Source of the DNA: Rhynchosporium graminicola
Lineage: Eukaryota; Ascomycota; Leotiomycetes; Helotiales; Ploettnerulaceae
Direction: 5' to 3'
Assembly (NCBI GenBank): GCA_900074885.1
Contig: FJUW01000054.1
Coordinates: 1-64,000 of the forward strand
Length of the DNA: 64,000 nt
Part shown: one piece after another, positions 23,301 through 37,577 of the stretch
Numbering within the stretch: position 1 is the stretch's first letter
Layout: each line of letters opens with the position of its first letter
Notes under the pieces: generated by a model
Seen by the model: only the letters and a program-made list of their open reading frames with translations
Database searches by the model: none
Told to the model about the DNA's origin: nothing
Translations under genes and position numbers: made by a program

Positions 23301-24487
23301 ACTTTAAGTTCTTCCGCTAATATTTTATATAATAAAGAGTACTTTAGACTCTTTTCAGCCCCTTCCTCTAGCTTAATTCAGTGATCGTATAAACGATAAG
23401 GAGGGAGAACGTCGCTAGCTTCTTTAGAGAAGACGTATACCTACTAGCTATACTCGTGAGGAATCTATAGTTCTGAATCTAATTCGCTTAAGCTAATAGT
23501 AAATTGCTAGGCGGTTTTATAGTATTCCGTAAGATCGATAGTCAAAGATACAATAGTAGTATTACGTTATTAATCTGCGATTCGATTATTAAGAAGCTTA
23601 TCTATCTCGTAGAGAGTAATAAAGAAGATCTTATTATTAGAAGACTTCTAGCGTTTATATAAGAGATGAAAAGCTAGGCTGCTAATTATATAGATCTCTA
23701 GCGTAAGAGGCTCTTAGAGAGGCAGGAGCACGTGATAAAGTAATCTTTATCGCTATTAGCGCTTCTATAGTAGCATAGTAGCTGTATTTATACCTAGATT
23801 AGCTTCTATTGCCTCGTGAGACGGTCTTACGAGTAGTTTTAACTATTAATCTATCGTATGAATTATATAAGCGTAATCTTATACGTAGGTTTTTAATATA
23901 GAGACTTCTATTTAGGTCTAAATTAGAGATTCACGCGGGATATAAGTAGTAATATTACTAAATCGTATATACTTTAGGCGTATATTAGTAGCTTTTCTAG
24001 CGTATAAAGACTTATCTCTGCTACTCTTTTCTTATTCTTTAGATAATAAAGACTTAGGCTCGGCGTGTCTATAGGAAGTAATAGAAACACTAGGGAAATA
24101 GTTCTCCCTGAGTAGTAATAATAGCAGGGGGTTTATTACTTATAGGATACTCTCTAGGGGAGAGTTTTAGATATTCTTATAGCTAGAAATCTCCCTTAAA
24201 ATACGTCTAGCGTTTAGTAGCAAGTATTTAATAATAGATAGAGAGTTAATAATAGCTTAAATATTAATAGGAGAGTTAGCTGCGCTTCGCTATACGTTAT
24301 ACGCTTCCTAGAACTAATTAAGACGTTCGTTTCTTTCGTTAGTATCGTGTTAATAGCGCTAGTAAATATAGTATTTACGTAAGTCCTTGATTTCGATCGG
24401 AGAGCTATAAACGTTACTAGGAGGAGTATCTAGTAGCTAAATAATCTATCGTTTAGAGGTATCTAAGAGTACTTAATATTCCGAAAG

Positions 24488-24755
24488 TATAACGATAGCT
24501 TACCTGAATATCATATGAGAAGAAGGATAGATAATAGGGCCTAAGTTTATAGGTATCCCGGCAGAACTAGTATCCGACCCGGTATAGTATCGGACTAGTA
24601 CTAGTATATATATATAAAGTGCTTTATACTCTATCTCTCTTCTTCTTCCTTCCTTATCTTTTTATTTCCTTCGTAGTAAACTATATAAGATCGCTCTTAG
24701 TCTCCTTACTCGTTTATTCTTACTTATATACTGCCTTAAGTCTTATATCGTTATA
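24488..24755 (+). repeat. 5' LTR of A2 (268 bp)
   Basis: It starts TATAACGATAGCTTACC and ends CGTTATA. The internal sequence after it (TTAAATAAAAAG) is shared with A1. Confidence 0.88.
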
Positions 24756-24902
24756 TTAAATAAAAAGATTAAGATAGCCGGAGATAGCTTACTATAATAT
24801 CTTACTACTAAGTTAGTTATTCGATAACTACTTGTATATAGCTGAGATACTAGAGATCTCTCGGATAACTATGAATTAGGGTTTAATTTAGCTTATTATA
24901 AA

Positions 24903-25137
24903 TGTGACGACTGGTCAGGTTTGGAGGTTTCTCCCTATTAGTAGAAACACTTACTACTAAGCGAGATTACACGAGTAGAGTTTAAGGGCCCCTTATCATA
25001 TATATACTTCCCTTCTCTCTCTACTTCTTCACTCCTTAGTTATAGATTCTCAAGTGATTCTTACTACTTTATATTTATAATAATATAAGATCTTATTACT
25101 TATATAGTTTTAAGACCTTTCTAGAGTAAGCGTTATA
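24903..25137 (+). repeat. 5' LTR of B1 (235 bp)
   Basis: It starts TGTGACGACTGGTCAGG and ends AGCGTTATA. Its first part keeps TG/CA dinucleotides. Confidence 0.85.
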
Positions 25138-27958
25138 TTATCTATAACTCTTTTACTTATATCTAGGAAGATAGTAAATATCTACTTATATTATACCTCT
25201 ATGCCTAGAGCTACTAAACGCAGGAGACTACGCTATACGGAGAAGGCCTATACTAAGTATAAACTTAAAGAATAGTACCTAAACCGAAGTAACTTAAGTC
25301 TAATAAATCGACTACTAGTTCTCCGATTCCTTTTACCTCTTATTCTTCAGCGACTCGTAATACTCGCTATAACCTACCTCTCTCTATAGTAGAGAGTACT
25401 CGCGATAACGCCTCGTCCGAGTTAAGCTCCCTAACTCCTAATATAATAAACGAACTAACAAAGTCACTAAACCTACAAAATAATACACATATATTAATAG
25501 TAACTATAAGTAACTTATAAGAAGACTACGCTTACTAGCTATAAGAGGTAGAAAGGAAGCTCGCGGAGGAGAGATAATTAAACGCCGACTTATCTGCAGA
25601 ACTACGTTAGTTATAGGATAAGTTCCTAGAACTATACTAGTTAACTACTTAGCGCTTTACTAAGTCTATATTATTTAATAATATTTAATCGCGTATAATA
25701 CTACTACTATTAATTAAAGAAGATAATACTACTCTTACGCTTAATAATCGTCGTCGAGAATAATCTACCGGAGGAATATCATTAATATTATACGCTACGC
25801 GTATAGAGAAGATACCGAACCTTCTAAATAAGCTCTCTAATAGAATCGACTACTCTCTAAAACTCTAGGAAGTATAAATACGTAACGCCCTCCGGCGCTA
25901 CTCTAGCTACTTTATCGACGAAGATTACTATAAAGATTAGTTACTTAACTAAACAGAAGGAATAGCTAGAACTTACTTAGAACTCTTATTCTTAGAACTA
26001 GAATATAATAAAGAAAGTAGTATAATCGATTCACTCGATATAATTACTTAACTTATCTCCTTCTTATCTAATCTATACGACTAATAAACTATAAGAGCTA
26101 GCTACTCCGCGCTAAAGATAGATTATAAGTAGACTTTCTAGACGTTCTATTACGAGTTTCGTATACTAGCTCGTAAAGCTAGAGTAAATAATCAATCGAC
26201 TCTGAAAATAGACTTATAAGAGAAGCTACCTATATAGCTATAGAAATAGCTCTTCTAATAGTACCGAACTTTAAGGACACTAGAAGAATATATTAAAGCT
26301 ATATAAGCTAAAGACTAAAGTTAATTTATTAAAAAGACTTACTATTCCGAGTCTTTAGCTAAAGCTAACGCGACTCGGGAACACCCTATAAATACCTTCT
26401 CTTAGCGCTATAGTACTAACTCCTTTTCTTATCTGCAAATTAGTCTTCCTACGCCCGAGAATACTAGTACGACTAGTAAATAAGTACTATACTCTATACG
26501 AAATAACACGCCTCGTACATAATCGCTAGCGAATACTCCTCGTTACTTTACGCTTACCTTATACTTACGCTTATTATTAGCTCGACCTAATACTCCGTAT
26601 CGAATTAACGTAATTAACGCTAATAACGATATTAATAGCGAGTCAGAAGATAATAATAATAAAGAAACATACGATAACGCCTAGGAGTATATTAAACCGC
26701 TAGCAAAAGACTATACCTAAGGAAAGACTCCTTCTTAAGTAGTATATAAGATATACGATATCTTAACCTTACGAAGCTTCTTAGTAGTTAATCGTTTACT
26801 ACACGTGCTACTCTTACTAAGAATAGACTCTCGTATAAGCTACCTATACTTCTCGATTCTGGAGCTAATAGATATTATTTTATTAATTATTCTTTTCTTA
26901 AATCTCTTTCCTTCTTCTTAAAACCTTTAATTCACCCTCTACTAAATATAATTCCTATTAAAGGCTTTAATAGCGTTAATAGTAATACTATTAGTCACTA
27001 TACGACACTTAATTTAATAGTAGATTATCGCGTTTAGGTATTTACCCCCTTTCTTATTACTACTCTCGGAAACTATAGTATTATACTCGGAAGGGCCTAG
27101 CTTTCGGAATATTAAGTACTCTTAGATACCTCTAAACGATAGATTATTTAGCTACTATATACTCCTCCTAGTAATATTTATAGCTCTCCGATCGAGATTA
27201 AGGACTTACGTAAATACCGTACTTACTAGTACTACTAATACGATACTAACGAACGAAACGAACGCTTTAATTAGTTCTAGGAAGCGTACGAGGAATAGCG
27301 AAGCGCAGCTAACTCTCCTATTAATATTCGAGCTGTTATTAACTCTATCTCTATTATTAAATAACTATTACTAGCTCGGAAGCGTACTTCTAGGGAGACT
27401 TATAGCTATAAAAATATCTAAAACTCTCCTCTAGAGAGTATTCTATAAGTAACTAACTCTCTATTACTACTGCCGATTAGTCAGGACTGTTTCTCTAGCG
27501 TTTATACTACTTATTATAGATACGATAAGCCTAAGTATTTATTATCTAAAGAATAAGAATAGAGTAATAAAGAGAAGTCTTTATACTCTAGAGAAGCTAC
27601 TAATATACGGCCGAAGTACGTACGATTCAGCGATATTATCGCTTATATCCCGCGTGAATCTCTACTTTAACCCTAATTAGAAGTCTTTACGTTAAAGACT
27701 TACATATAAAACTACGCCCGTATAATTTATACTATAGATTAATAGTTGCTCGGAATATTATCTCGCGACTTAATAGAAGCTACTTAAAGTATAAATATAG
27801 CTATTACAATATTTCGGAAGCGACTAAGATCACCTCGTATGCTTAGACCTCTTCTAGAGCCTCTTGCGCTAGAGATTTATACAATTAGCAGCTTAGCTTT
27901 CTATCTCTTATATAAACGCTAGAAGTCTTCTAATAATAAGATCTTCTTTATTACTTTT

Positions 27959-27959
27959 N
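27959..27959. other. Single-N assembly join 3
   Basis: After the N, sequence restarts at the sequence of 27,454 (offset 506). The join lies inside the pol region of B1. Confidence 0.8.
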
Positions 27960-28464
27960 TAACTCTCTATTACTACTGCCGATTAGTCAGGACTGTTTCT
28001 CTAGCGTTTATACTACTTATTATAGATACGATAAGCCTAAGTATTTATTATCTAAAGAATAAGAATAGAGTAATAAAGAGAAGTCTTTATACTCTAGAGA
28101 AGCTACTAATATACGGCCGAAGTACGTACGATTCAGCGATATTATCGCTTATATCCCGCGTGAATCTCTACTTTAACCCTAATTAGAAGTCTTTACGTTA
28201 AAGACTTACATATAAAACTACGCCCGTATAATTTATACTATAGATTAATAGTTACTCGGAATACTATCTCGCGACTTAATAGAAGCTACTTAAAGTATAA
28301 ATATAGCTATTACAATATTTCGGAAGCGACTAAGATCACCTCGTATGCTTAGACCTCTTCTAGAGCCTCTTGCGCTAGAGATTTATATAATTAGCAGCTT
28401 AGCTTTCTATCTTTTATATAAACACTAGAAGTCTTCTAATAATAAGATCTTCTTTATTACCTTT
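27960..28464. repeat. Near-copy of 27,454-27,958 after the N (probable assembly overlap)
   Basis: The two blocks differ at about six positions that I can see, all C/T or G/A transitions. They could be a poorly corrected overlap or two different B copies joined by mistake. Removing one block brings the B1 length close to B2. Confidence 0.7.
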
Positions 28465-31400
28465 CACGAGATAGATAAGCTTCTTAACGACCGAATCGCA
28501 GTTTAGTAATATAATACTACTATCGTATCTTTAACTATCGACCTTATAGAACGTTATAAAACCGCTTAGTAATTTACTATTAGCTTAAGCGAATTAGATT
28601 CAGAACTATAGATCACTAAAAAGTATAGCTAGTAAGTATAAATCTTTTCTAAGGAAGCTAGCGATATTCTCCCTTCTTATCGCTTATACGATCACCGAAT
28701 TGAGCTTAAGGAAAGGGCCGAGAAGAGCTTTAAATACTCCCCCTTATATAAGATATCAACTGAAGAACTTGAAGTTATTAAGGCGTATATTACTAATAAC
28801 TTAGCTAAAGGTTTTATTAAACTTTCTTAAGTACTATACGCTGCACTTATTCTTTTTATTAAGAAAGCTAATAGAAATCTAAGATTCTATATCGACTTTC
28901 GCGCACTTAATAACCTCACAAGGAAGGATTAATATCTACTACTATTAATCGATAAAACGCTAGCTAGAATCTTTACTACTAAGATATTTACTAAACTAGA
29001 TATTCGTTAGGCGTTTTACCGAATTCGAATAGATCTAGCCTCTAAAGAGTATACGACCTTCCGGACCTATTATAATATATATAAGTATAAGGTACTCCCT
29101 TTCGGTCTAACTAATAGCCTTACGACGTACTAGCGATATATAAATAATATCTTATTCGACTACTTAGACGACTTCTATATAATATATCTAGACAATATTC
29201 TAATTTACTCTAACGACCTACTATAATATTAATTATACGTATATAAGGTACTATAATAATTATAAGACGCTAGATTATAAGCCGACCTTAAGAAATATAA
29301 ATTTAATATTACTTATACTAAATACCTTAGATTTATTATCTCTACTTCTAGGATCGAGGTAGACCATAAGAAGGTTAATATTATATAATCTTAGAATTAC
29401 CCGACTATAGTTAAGAGCGTATAATTATTCTTAAGCTTTTACAACTTCTACTAATAATTTATTAAGGACTACAGAATTATTATAAAACCTCTTATATAAC
29501 TCACTAAAAATAATATATTATTTCGGTTCGCTAGAGAGTATAAAAATACCTTTAATTATCTAAAGTACGCTCTCACTTCGGTATTACTTCTCTATTACTA
29601 TTAGTAATATTTACTTTATATAATCGAAATAGACGCTAGTAATAGAGTAATAGTAGGTATACTATCGTAATAGCACGACAAAGACTAGTTCCTAGTAGCC
29701 TACTTCTCTAAGACTATACTACCTGCTGAGCTTAATTACGCTATCTACGATAAGGAAATACTTATAATTATATAATCTTTTAGTAACTAGAGATCTAAGC
29801 TCGCAGGCGCACTATATTAGATCCGTATTATTACTAATTATAAAGCTCTTAAGTACTTTATAACCTCTAAATAGCTAAATATACGATAAGCCTGATAAGC
29901 CGAGCTACTCGCAGATTATAACTTTATAATTACCTATCGACTTAGGAAGTATAATCTACTCGCTAATACTCTCTCTCGCAGAATAGATAAATTAGATAAC
30001 TAGAATAACGCTAAAAGAACCTAGCGTTTATAGTAGCTACTACGCGAAGACTAAATCGATCTAGTACTACTTATAAGTAACTTCCGGAATAGCTCTAACT
30101 ATATAGATAACTTTAAGCTTATTAACGCCTTAGAAGTCGCTAACCTATCGCTAGTCTTTTCTATAGTATAATAAGTACTTAACGCTAATCGTACTACGCT
30201 ATTACTCTAAGTACTACGGAAATAAGCTCTCTCTACTACTCCTAGAAAACTAACTATAGAAAAAGATCTTCTACTCTATAAAGGAAGACTAATTATACTT
30301 AACGTTTTATACTTTCGCACGCTACTTATACGCGAAGTATACGACTAATTAGAGACTGCCTATCTAAGTATAAAGAAGACCTTATAACTACTAGTATTAT
30401 AATACTAGTAGTACGGAATCGCTTTAACTATTAACTAGTACTATCGTAACTATTATACTTACCGACGAATTCAAGTACTACGCGATAAGAAACCGGGCCT
30501 CCTCTAACCTCTGCCTATACTATTATATCTATAGGAGTATATTATAGTTAACTACTATAGTTTTAACTACGATAAATATAGCTATAATAATATTCTCGTA
30601 TTTATTAACTATTTCAGTAAATAAGTAATTAGTATTCTATACCGAAAGACCTCCGATACGCGCGACCTTATAAAGCTTTACTTATACTACGTATATCGCT
30701 ATTTCGGAGCTCTATTAATAATTACCTCTAATAGAGGGCTTTAATTCGTTTCCTGTTTTTAGACTGCAGTTATTACGATTCTCAGTACTAAAAGATAGCT
30801 TTCTATAGTAGACTACCTATAAATAGATAGCTAAACAGAGATCTATAACTAATATCTCTAATACAGATTATAACCTTTTATCTCTTACTATTAAGATAAC
30901 TAGTCGGAATTCTTACTTATTATAAACTACGCCTAGATAACTCTCCCTTACGAATCCCTTAGAGGTCTCTTACCCTTTAAAGTCGTTTATAGATATATAC
31001 CCCGCGTTAATTAGAATTAGAAAGACTTACTTAACTCTACTACGCCTACTAATAAGTTAAATACTTAGTAAGCTCTAGATTACGTTAATCGTCTACGCGA
31101 CACCTAGATTACCGCTTAATTAAGCCTCTAACGTATATAAGCTAAGATATCCTAATCCTATAATCGCTTACGCTATGAAATCGACTTCACTATAAATAAC
31201 CTTATCTAGCTAGATATACGCTACTTTATAAGTACTCGACCTAATAAAAAACTCGACTTCTCGACTAATAGACCCTTCTATATAATTAAAAAGGTCAGAA
31301 GCTCTTATCGTCTAGAGCTCCCTACTAGTATAAAAGTATATAACGTATTCCCTACTGCTAAGCTACGGAAGTATCTAAACGACCCCTTACTAGGATAAAC

Positions 31401-31737
31401 CTTACTACTACTACTATCTATCAATATTACTAGTAACGATAAATAGGAGATCGAAGATATACTTATGTGCCGTAAGCAGCGTAATAGCCTCTTATACCGA
31501 GTTTCCTAGTTAAATCAAGATATCGATCTCATATAGTACGACGCTATAGATATTAAATACGCTCCCTCTAAGCTAAAATAATTCTACCTTAATAACCTAA
31601 CGTAAGCTAGACCTCCCGCTAAACTACCTGATTAGCTGAAAGCTTTCTACGATAGAATTAATAATTACGACTATCTTAATAGTAATAAGGAAATAGACTA
31701 ACGCTCGAGGGCGAGCTTTTTTCGGAGGGGGGAGTAG

Positions 31738-31972
31738 TATAACGACTAGTCAAGTTTAGAGGTTTCTCCCTATTAGTAGAAATACTTACTACTAAGCGAG
31801 ATTACACGAGTAGAGTTTAGGGGCTCCTTTTTATATATATACTTCCCTTCTCTCTCTACTTCTTCACTCCTTAGTTATAGATTCTCAAGTGATTCTTATT
31901 ACTTCATATTTATAATAATATGAGATCTTATTACTTATATAGTTTTAAGACCTTTCTAGAGCAAGCGTTACA
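31738..31972 (+). repeat. 3' LTR of B1 (235 bp)
   Basis: It starts TATAACGACTAG after the polypurine tract and ends AGCAAGCGTTACA. Confidence 0.87.
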
Positions 31973-34900
31973 GTAAATAGTATAATAGAAGAGGTTTTCG
32001 CTAACGCTCCTCTAATAACCTCCTTAGTATAAAGGAATTATAGATAGATTTTGAAGAAAGTATAATAAATACCTCGGAACTTTAACCTTTACGTATCGCC
32101 GCCGAAATAGCTTTAATATACTCCTTTTTAAGCTATTATTATAGCTCTTAACTAATAAACTAGAGACTCCTCTAATTCTAAGGGAACTTAACGCGATCTC
32201 TCTTGCTTTACTTCTGAACCTAACTTATTATACTTTTCCTTACTTTAAATATCTCTTACCCTAGAGAATATTAATATCTTATTAAGGAAGTACTAACTGA
32301 AAGGAAAAGGAAAACAAAAGCGAAATTCACTAGGAGTATAATCGCTAAGTACTCTTATTATTATAAGTGACTCGAACCTGATCTATTCTCTCTTATAATA
32401 ATTAGTAGACTAAGAGGAAAAGAATAACTCTCTAGAAAATACTATAGATAAACTAATCTCTATATAAGATAAGTTCCTTATAGGGGTCCCTCGCTTATCT
32501 TCGACTCTCCTATTAGAACTAATACTATAATCTCCGTGTATAGCGGAGTTTAATAAGCTAATAAACTCTATTCTAATACGTAATACTAAGAGAGAGAATA
32601 CTATTCCTAATAAATTATCTTCTTCTCCTAGCGCTAAATTAGTAGAGTTATACTCTAAGAAGTCTTATCTTACTAAGAAGATCTTACCCCTAGATAATAG
32701 ATCGGACTTTACTTTCCTCTAATAGAGAGTATTAATACGAGACTAGCTAGCTATAAACGCTAACTACTACTCTACGAACTTCTCTTAGCGCGTTCTTATA
32801 TAGGAGCTAGTTACTAGATTAGCTAAGGAGTATCTTACGCCTTAGTATCTCGCTAACGAGTTTAAAACTAGTGATAAAATAATCTTCTTATTAGAAGAGA
32901 ACTTTCTTACCGGTTTAGAGGAAGACGATTACTATAACGCTTTCTATTACTTAGAAATATAATAACCCGGCTATATACGCGAGACTTTTACTAAGTTTCG
33001 TAGTCGATTTCAAAGCGCTACTATTTAAAGTAAGGTTAAAAAGAAGGAGTAGTTCTTCTATATATAAGATAAGATTATATTATCCTTACGCGCTTTAACT
33101 CTTATTATTAAACTAATATAGAATAAGGATTACGCTTCTATAGTTAGATCCTTACTTTCTTTTAATACTAAGTATTACTATAACTCAGAACGTATCTATC
33201 CTAAGAAAGCTACTGCTTAAGTATAGTACTATAAGCTTACTATTACTACTACGATTACTACTAGTTCTACCTCTTACTAGTCCTTAAGCTTAGCTCCTCG
33301 ATAAACTACTCTTATACTATATATACGTACTTCTACCTTAGTATAAGCTAGTACTCTCTCTGCGCTAAAACGCTTTACTACCTTGACTAGAGAACCCCTT
33401 AGGTATTATAGTTATAGATAGCTTAGTTATATTAAGCTAGACTACTTTAACTTACTTAAGGTTTAATTAATCGACGAATTTCCGGAAGAAAAGAGAGTAA
33501 CTAAGGAAGTAGTAGAGGATATACCCTTCGAATCTAAACTAATACTAGAGGGAAACGATAAGGCTTAGGTAAAAACTATTTCCTAAGTCTATATAAGTAT
33601 AATCTCTCTAATCTTAACTTTAACTCTCTAATAAGAGATAAGTAATTTATATACCTAACTATAGTTAGTATAAATAAGCTAGAAGTCTCTATAAATAACT
33701 TAATCGATACCGGAGCGAATAGTTATCTATTTATTAATTGCACTCTTACTAGACGACTATTAGGAGCCCTCGGTATTAAAATCGAGCTACTACCTTATTC
33801 TATTTTAATGCGTAGTTTCTAATAGTTTATTAGAACTTATATTACTTATTTTATACGTTTATACTTTTCTATTAATAGTAGGCGTATTTATAATTACTTT
33901 TTTATTCTCCTCGATTTAGGATAATAAGATATGATTATTAGTATTAAATAGATATAACGATTTCAGGTTAAGCTAGATACGCTCTACTATAAGCTATTAT
34001 AATCGGAACGCTATCTAGCTACCTTCTGATATAATAAGAAGATAATTATAACTCTATTGCTTTATAAACCTAGTATTAATCGATCTTACTAAATCGATAC
34101 TAATACGCGGGACTTAGCTATAAACTAGCTAGATTAACGCTAATTATATTAAATAGTAGCGTTATAATATATTAATATATTATCCTTACTCTTTAACTTA
34201 TTTCTGCTTATCGCTAAGGAATCCGAACCCTTTTCCGCTCCGAATTTATCGAGAAAGATACTTACGCCGAAACCTTACTATAAGTACTTCTCTTAACCTC
34301 CGAGGATCTAGAAACTAGTTCCGATTTACTAAATCAATACTATAGCTTTTTATTTTAATATAAAACATAAAGGTTCCGAATTATTCTTTAATAGTATCTA
34401 TAAAATAAACTACTTCTTATAAGACTATTTAAATAGTAACTCTCCTAAGGATCCTAATACCGAACGACTTATAGCTGAAAAGCTACTAGAATAATACTAT
34501 ACTCTTAAGGAAGCCTTTTCTAAGCGGGATTCTAATATTCTTCTGCCTTATCGCTTATATAATTATAGAATTATCTTAGAAGAACTATTACTTAATATAT
34601 ATTCGCTCTTATATTAATAATCTATAGATGAACTATAAGTAACTAAGGAGTACCTTATAGAGAACCTAGATAAGGGATTTATCGAATCTAGCTAAAGTCC
34701 CTTTATATTACTTATACTATTTATTAAGAAAGCCGATAGAGGATTATACTTCTATATCGACTATCGTAAGCTTAATACGATCACTCGAAAGGATTCTTAC
34801 TTAATACTTAGGATCGATAAGCTCTTAACTCGTATATCTAAAGTAGTAATCTTTACTAAACTAGATATCCGAGTAGTATTTAACTATATCTATATAGACT

Positions 34901-37577
34901 CCGAATCCGAGGAGTATACTACTTTCCGAACTCGCTTTAGATCTTATAAATATAAAGTACTACTTTTTAGGCTCTATAACGGACTTAGTATATACTAGCG
35001 ATATATAAATAATATACTACTAGACTATCTAGATAATTTCTATATAGCTTACCTAGATAATATTCTTATATACTTAGAAATACTTTAGGAATATAAAGAA
35101 TATATTAAATTAGTACTATAATACTTAATAGATACCGGACTCTAAGTAGATATTAAGAAAAGCGAATTCTATATTACCTAGACTAAATACCTTAGATATA
35201 TTATTACTATTAACAGAATCGAGCCAGATCCTGAGAAAGTAGTACTATTAGTAGACTAGAAGTACCCCGAAATAGTAATAGCTATAAAATCCTTCCTAGG
35301 ATTCTATAAGTTCTATTATTAATTTATTCGGAATTTCGGCCTTATTACTAAACCTCTCTTAGTACTGACTTAGCCTATAGTACTATAGAATTTCACTAAC
35401 GATTATAAGAAGTCCTTCGACGATTTATATTAATAGCTACTATTAGTATAGAAACTATACTATTTCGACTCTAAATTATAGATTAAACTAGAAACTAATA
35501 CTTCTGATAGTATAATAGCTAGAGTTATCTTCTAATTATATAAAGATAACTAGTAGTATCTAATTAAATTCTACTCTTATATTCTTAATAGATATAAACT
35601 AAACTAGAAGATCTATAATAAGGAATTATATATTATTATTAAGTCTTTCCGGAAATAGAGACCGGAACTTATATCTCTATAACGTTATACTAGCGCATAT
35701 ACGGACTATCGATCCTTAGAATACTTTATAACTACTAAGGTCCTAACTAGTAAGTAAGCTAAATAAATAGAATTCCTTTCTGAATTTAACTTTCAAATTA
35801 TATATACGCTTAGTAAAGATAATACTAAAGCTAATATCCTTAGCTATAAGGAATAAGATCTAAGGATATAAGAATAATAGAAACAGGATAATAGATCTCG
35901 GGTTTTATTACCTCTAGATTACTTAGACCTTAGGATTAACGCGAAACTAGCTAAGTATTATATCGATTAAATTAGTTATATATACTTAATATCGCTAGGG
36001 ACTAATATACTACCGGAACTCGTATATAACTCCTTTAATTTAATCGAGAAACTATATTAATTTAACTAAGAATTATTCTCTAAGGAGCGAAATATATTAG
36101 GAGATAGCTATATTATTAATAATAGTTTACTACTTTATAATAGTTATCTATACGTATAACGCTATACTTTACTATATACCTATTTAATTAGTAAAGTCTA
36201 CGATTAAGTTTCCTCTTCTTATCTAAATACTTATAAGATCGCTAAAATAATTTCTACTTATTATTACTAGAAAGGACTCGTATTAGATATAAAATAGTAT
36301 ACTTATAATTGCTACTCCTATTAGTACTCTTATCTGAAGTATACGAAATAGTAAGGATTCCTCTACTTATTACTAGTACTTAGCTACTTTATATAATACT
36401 TAGCTATAGATTTTAAGGACTTCTTACCTAATAACTAAGGATTTAATAGGATATTAGTATTTATCGATTACTCAAGGAAGGACTCTATATTAATACTATA
36501 TTACTATAATATTAATACCCGTAGGATAGCGATATTATTTATCTAATAGATATATCGTTTCAGATATACCCCTAAGTTAATTATATCTGACTAAGGAGCT
36601 TAGTTAGTCTTATCTTTCTAATAAGAGTTTTACTATATAATTAGAGTTAAAGTTAAGCTCTTTACTTTCTTCTACTAGTAAACCGACAGATAAATAGAGA
36701 TTATAAATTAGTATATTAACTAATACTTTAGACCTTTCGTTAATTACTACTAGAGTAACTAGGGCGAATTACTACTAATAATAGACTGCGCTTAAGTAAC
36801 CTTATCTTATGACTCTATTAGTATAGCGCTATATACTTTTAAATATAGTATACTACTATAGAATAGCTAGGACTAGAAGTAATCTACTAGATCGATACTA
36901 TAAGAGAAGCTTAATTATACTAATACTAAATCTCTAGCTAAATATACTAAATCCGCTATCGAGGTTATAAAAGCTAATATACTAGCTACTTAGCATAAGA
37001 TAAGCGCTATAACTAACCTGAAACGGTATAGTATTAACTAGGAAGTTAGAGATAAGATATTTCTCTCTATAAAGAACCTTAAGAATTACTAGCTAAGTAA
37101 GAAGCTATCTAGTCTCTAAGCAGGACTATACTAGGTCCTAGCTAAGATCAGATACTCCTATAAGCTAGATTTACTCCTAAGATCTTCTATTTATAATATA
37201 TTCGCTCTTAAATTACTTTTTAAGGACTCGGATAACTTATTACTAAACTAAGAGTTATAAAACTTACTCTCGGAGGTTATTACTACTTAAGAAGAGTAAG
37301 AGTTATAAGATATACTTACTATATAGCTCTTAAGAGATAATCTAAAGTATTAAGTTAGCTAGCTAAGTTACGACCCGGACTTAACTTAGTATAACGCTTC
37401 CGATCTAATAAGTACTCTATATAAGCTTAGAGACTTCTATATTACTAACTTAAGTAAACCTAGACTTCTGCGTAAACTAGAATAGTAGATTAAGGCTTAG
37501 GAAAACGGAATAGATAATTATAGTTACTTAAAGGATAATAAGCTATTATAGTTATTAGTATTAGAATTTATTACTAA

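Larger units (their letters stand above)
25138..31722 (+). pseudogene. gag-pol of B1, inactivated by RIP
   Basis: Gag is at about 25,200-26,700 (no zinc knuckle found). A protease motif LDSGANRYYF lies near 26,860. Reverse transcriptase is at about 28,880-29,300 (LRFYIDFRALNN, IFTKLDIR, YKVLPFGLTNS). RNase H is at about 29,560-30,000, integrase at about 30,500-31,130, and a chromodomain at about 31,440-31,580. Stops are RIP-type. The stretch 27,454-27,958 is repeated after the N. Confidence 0.82.
24903..31972 (+). mobile_element. Element B1: Ty3/gypsy chromodomain retrotransposon inside A2
   Basis: The 235-bp LTRs start TGTGACGACTGG and end GCGTTACA. The target duplication is ATAAA (24,898-24,902) on the left and GTAAA (31,973-31,977) on the right; the single difference is RIP-type. 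The polypurine tract is at 31,723-31,734. The element spans the N at 27,959 and an apparent 506-bp duplication. Without it, the length is about 6,564 bp, close to B2. Confidence 0.88.
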
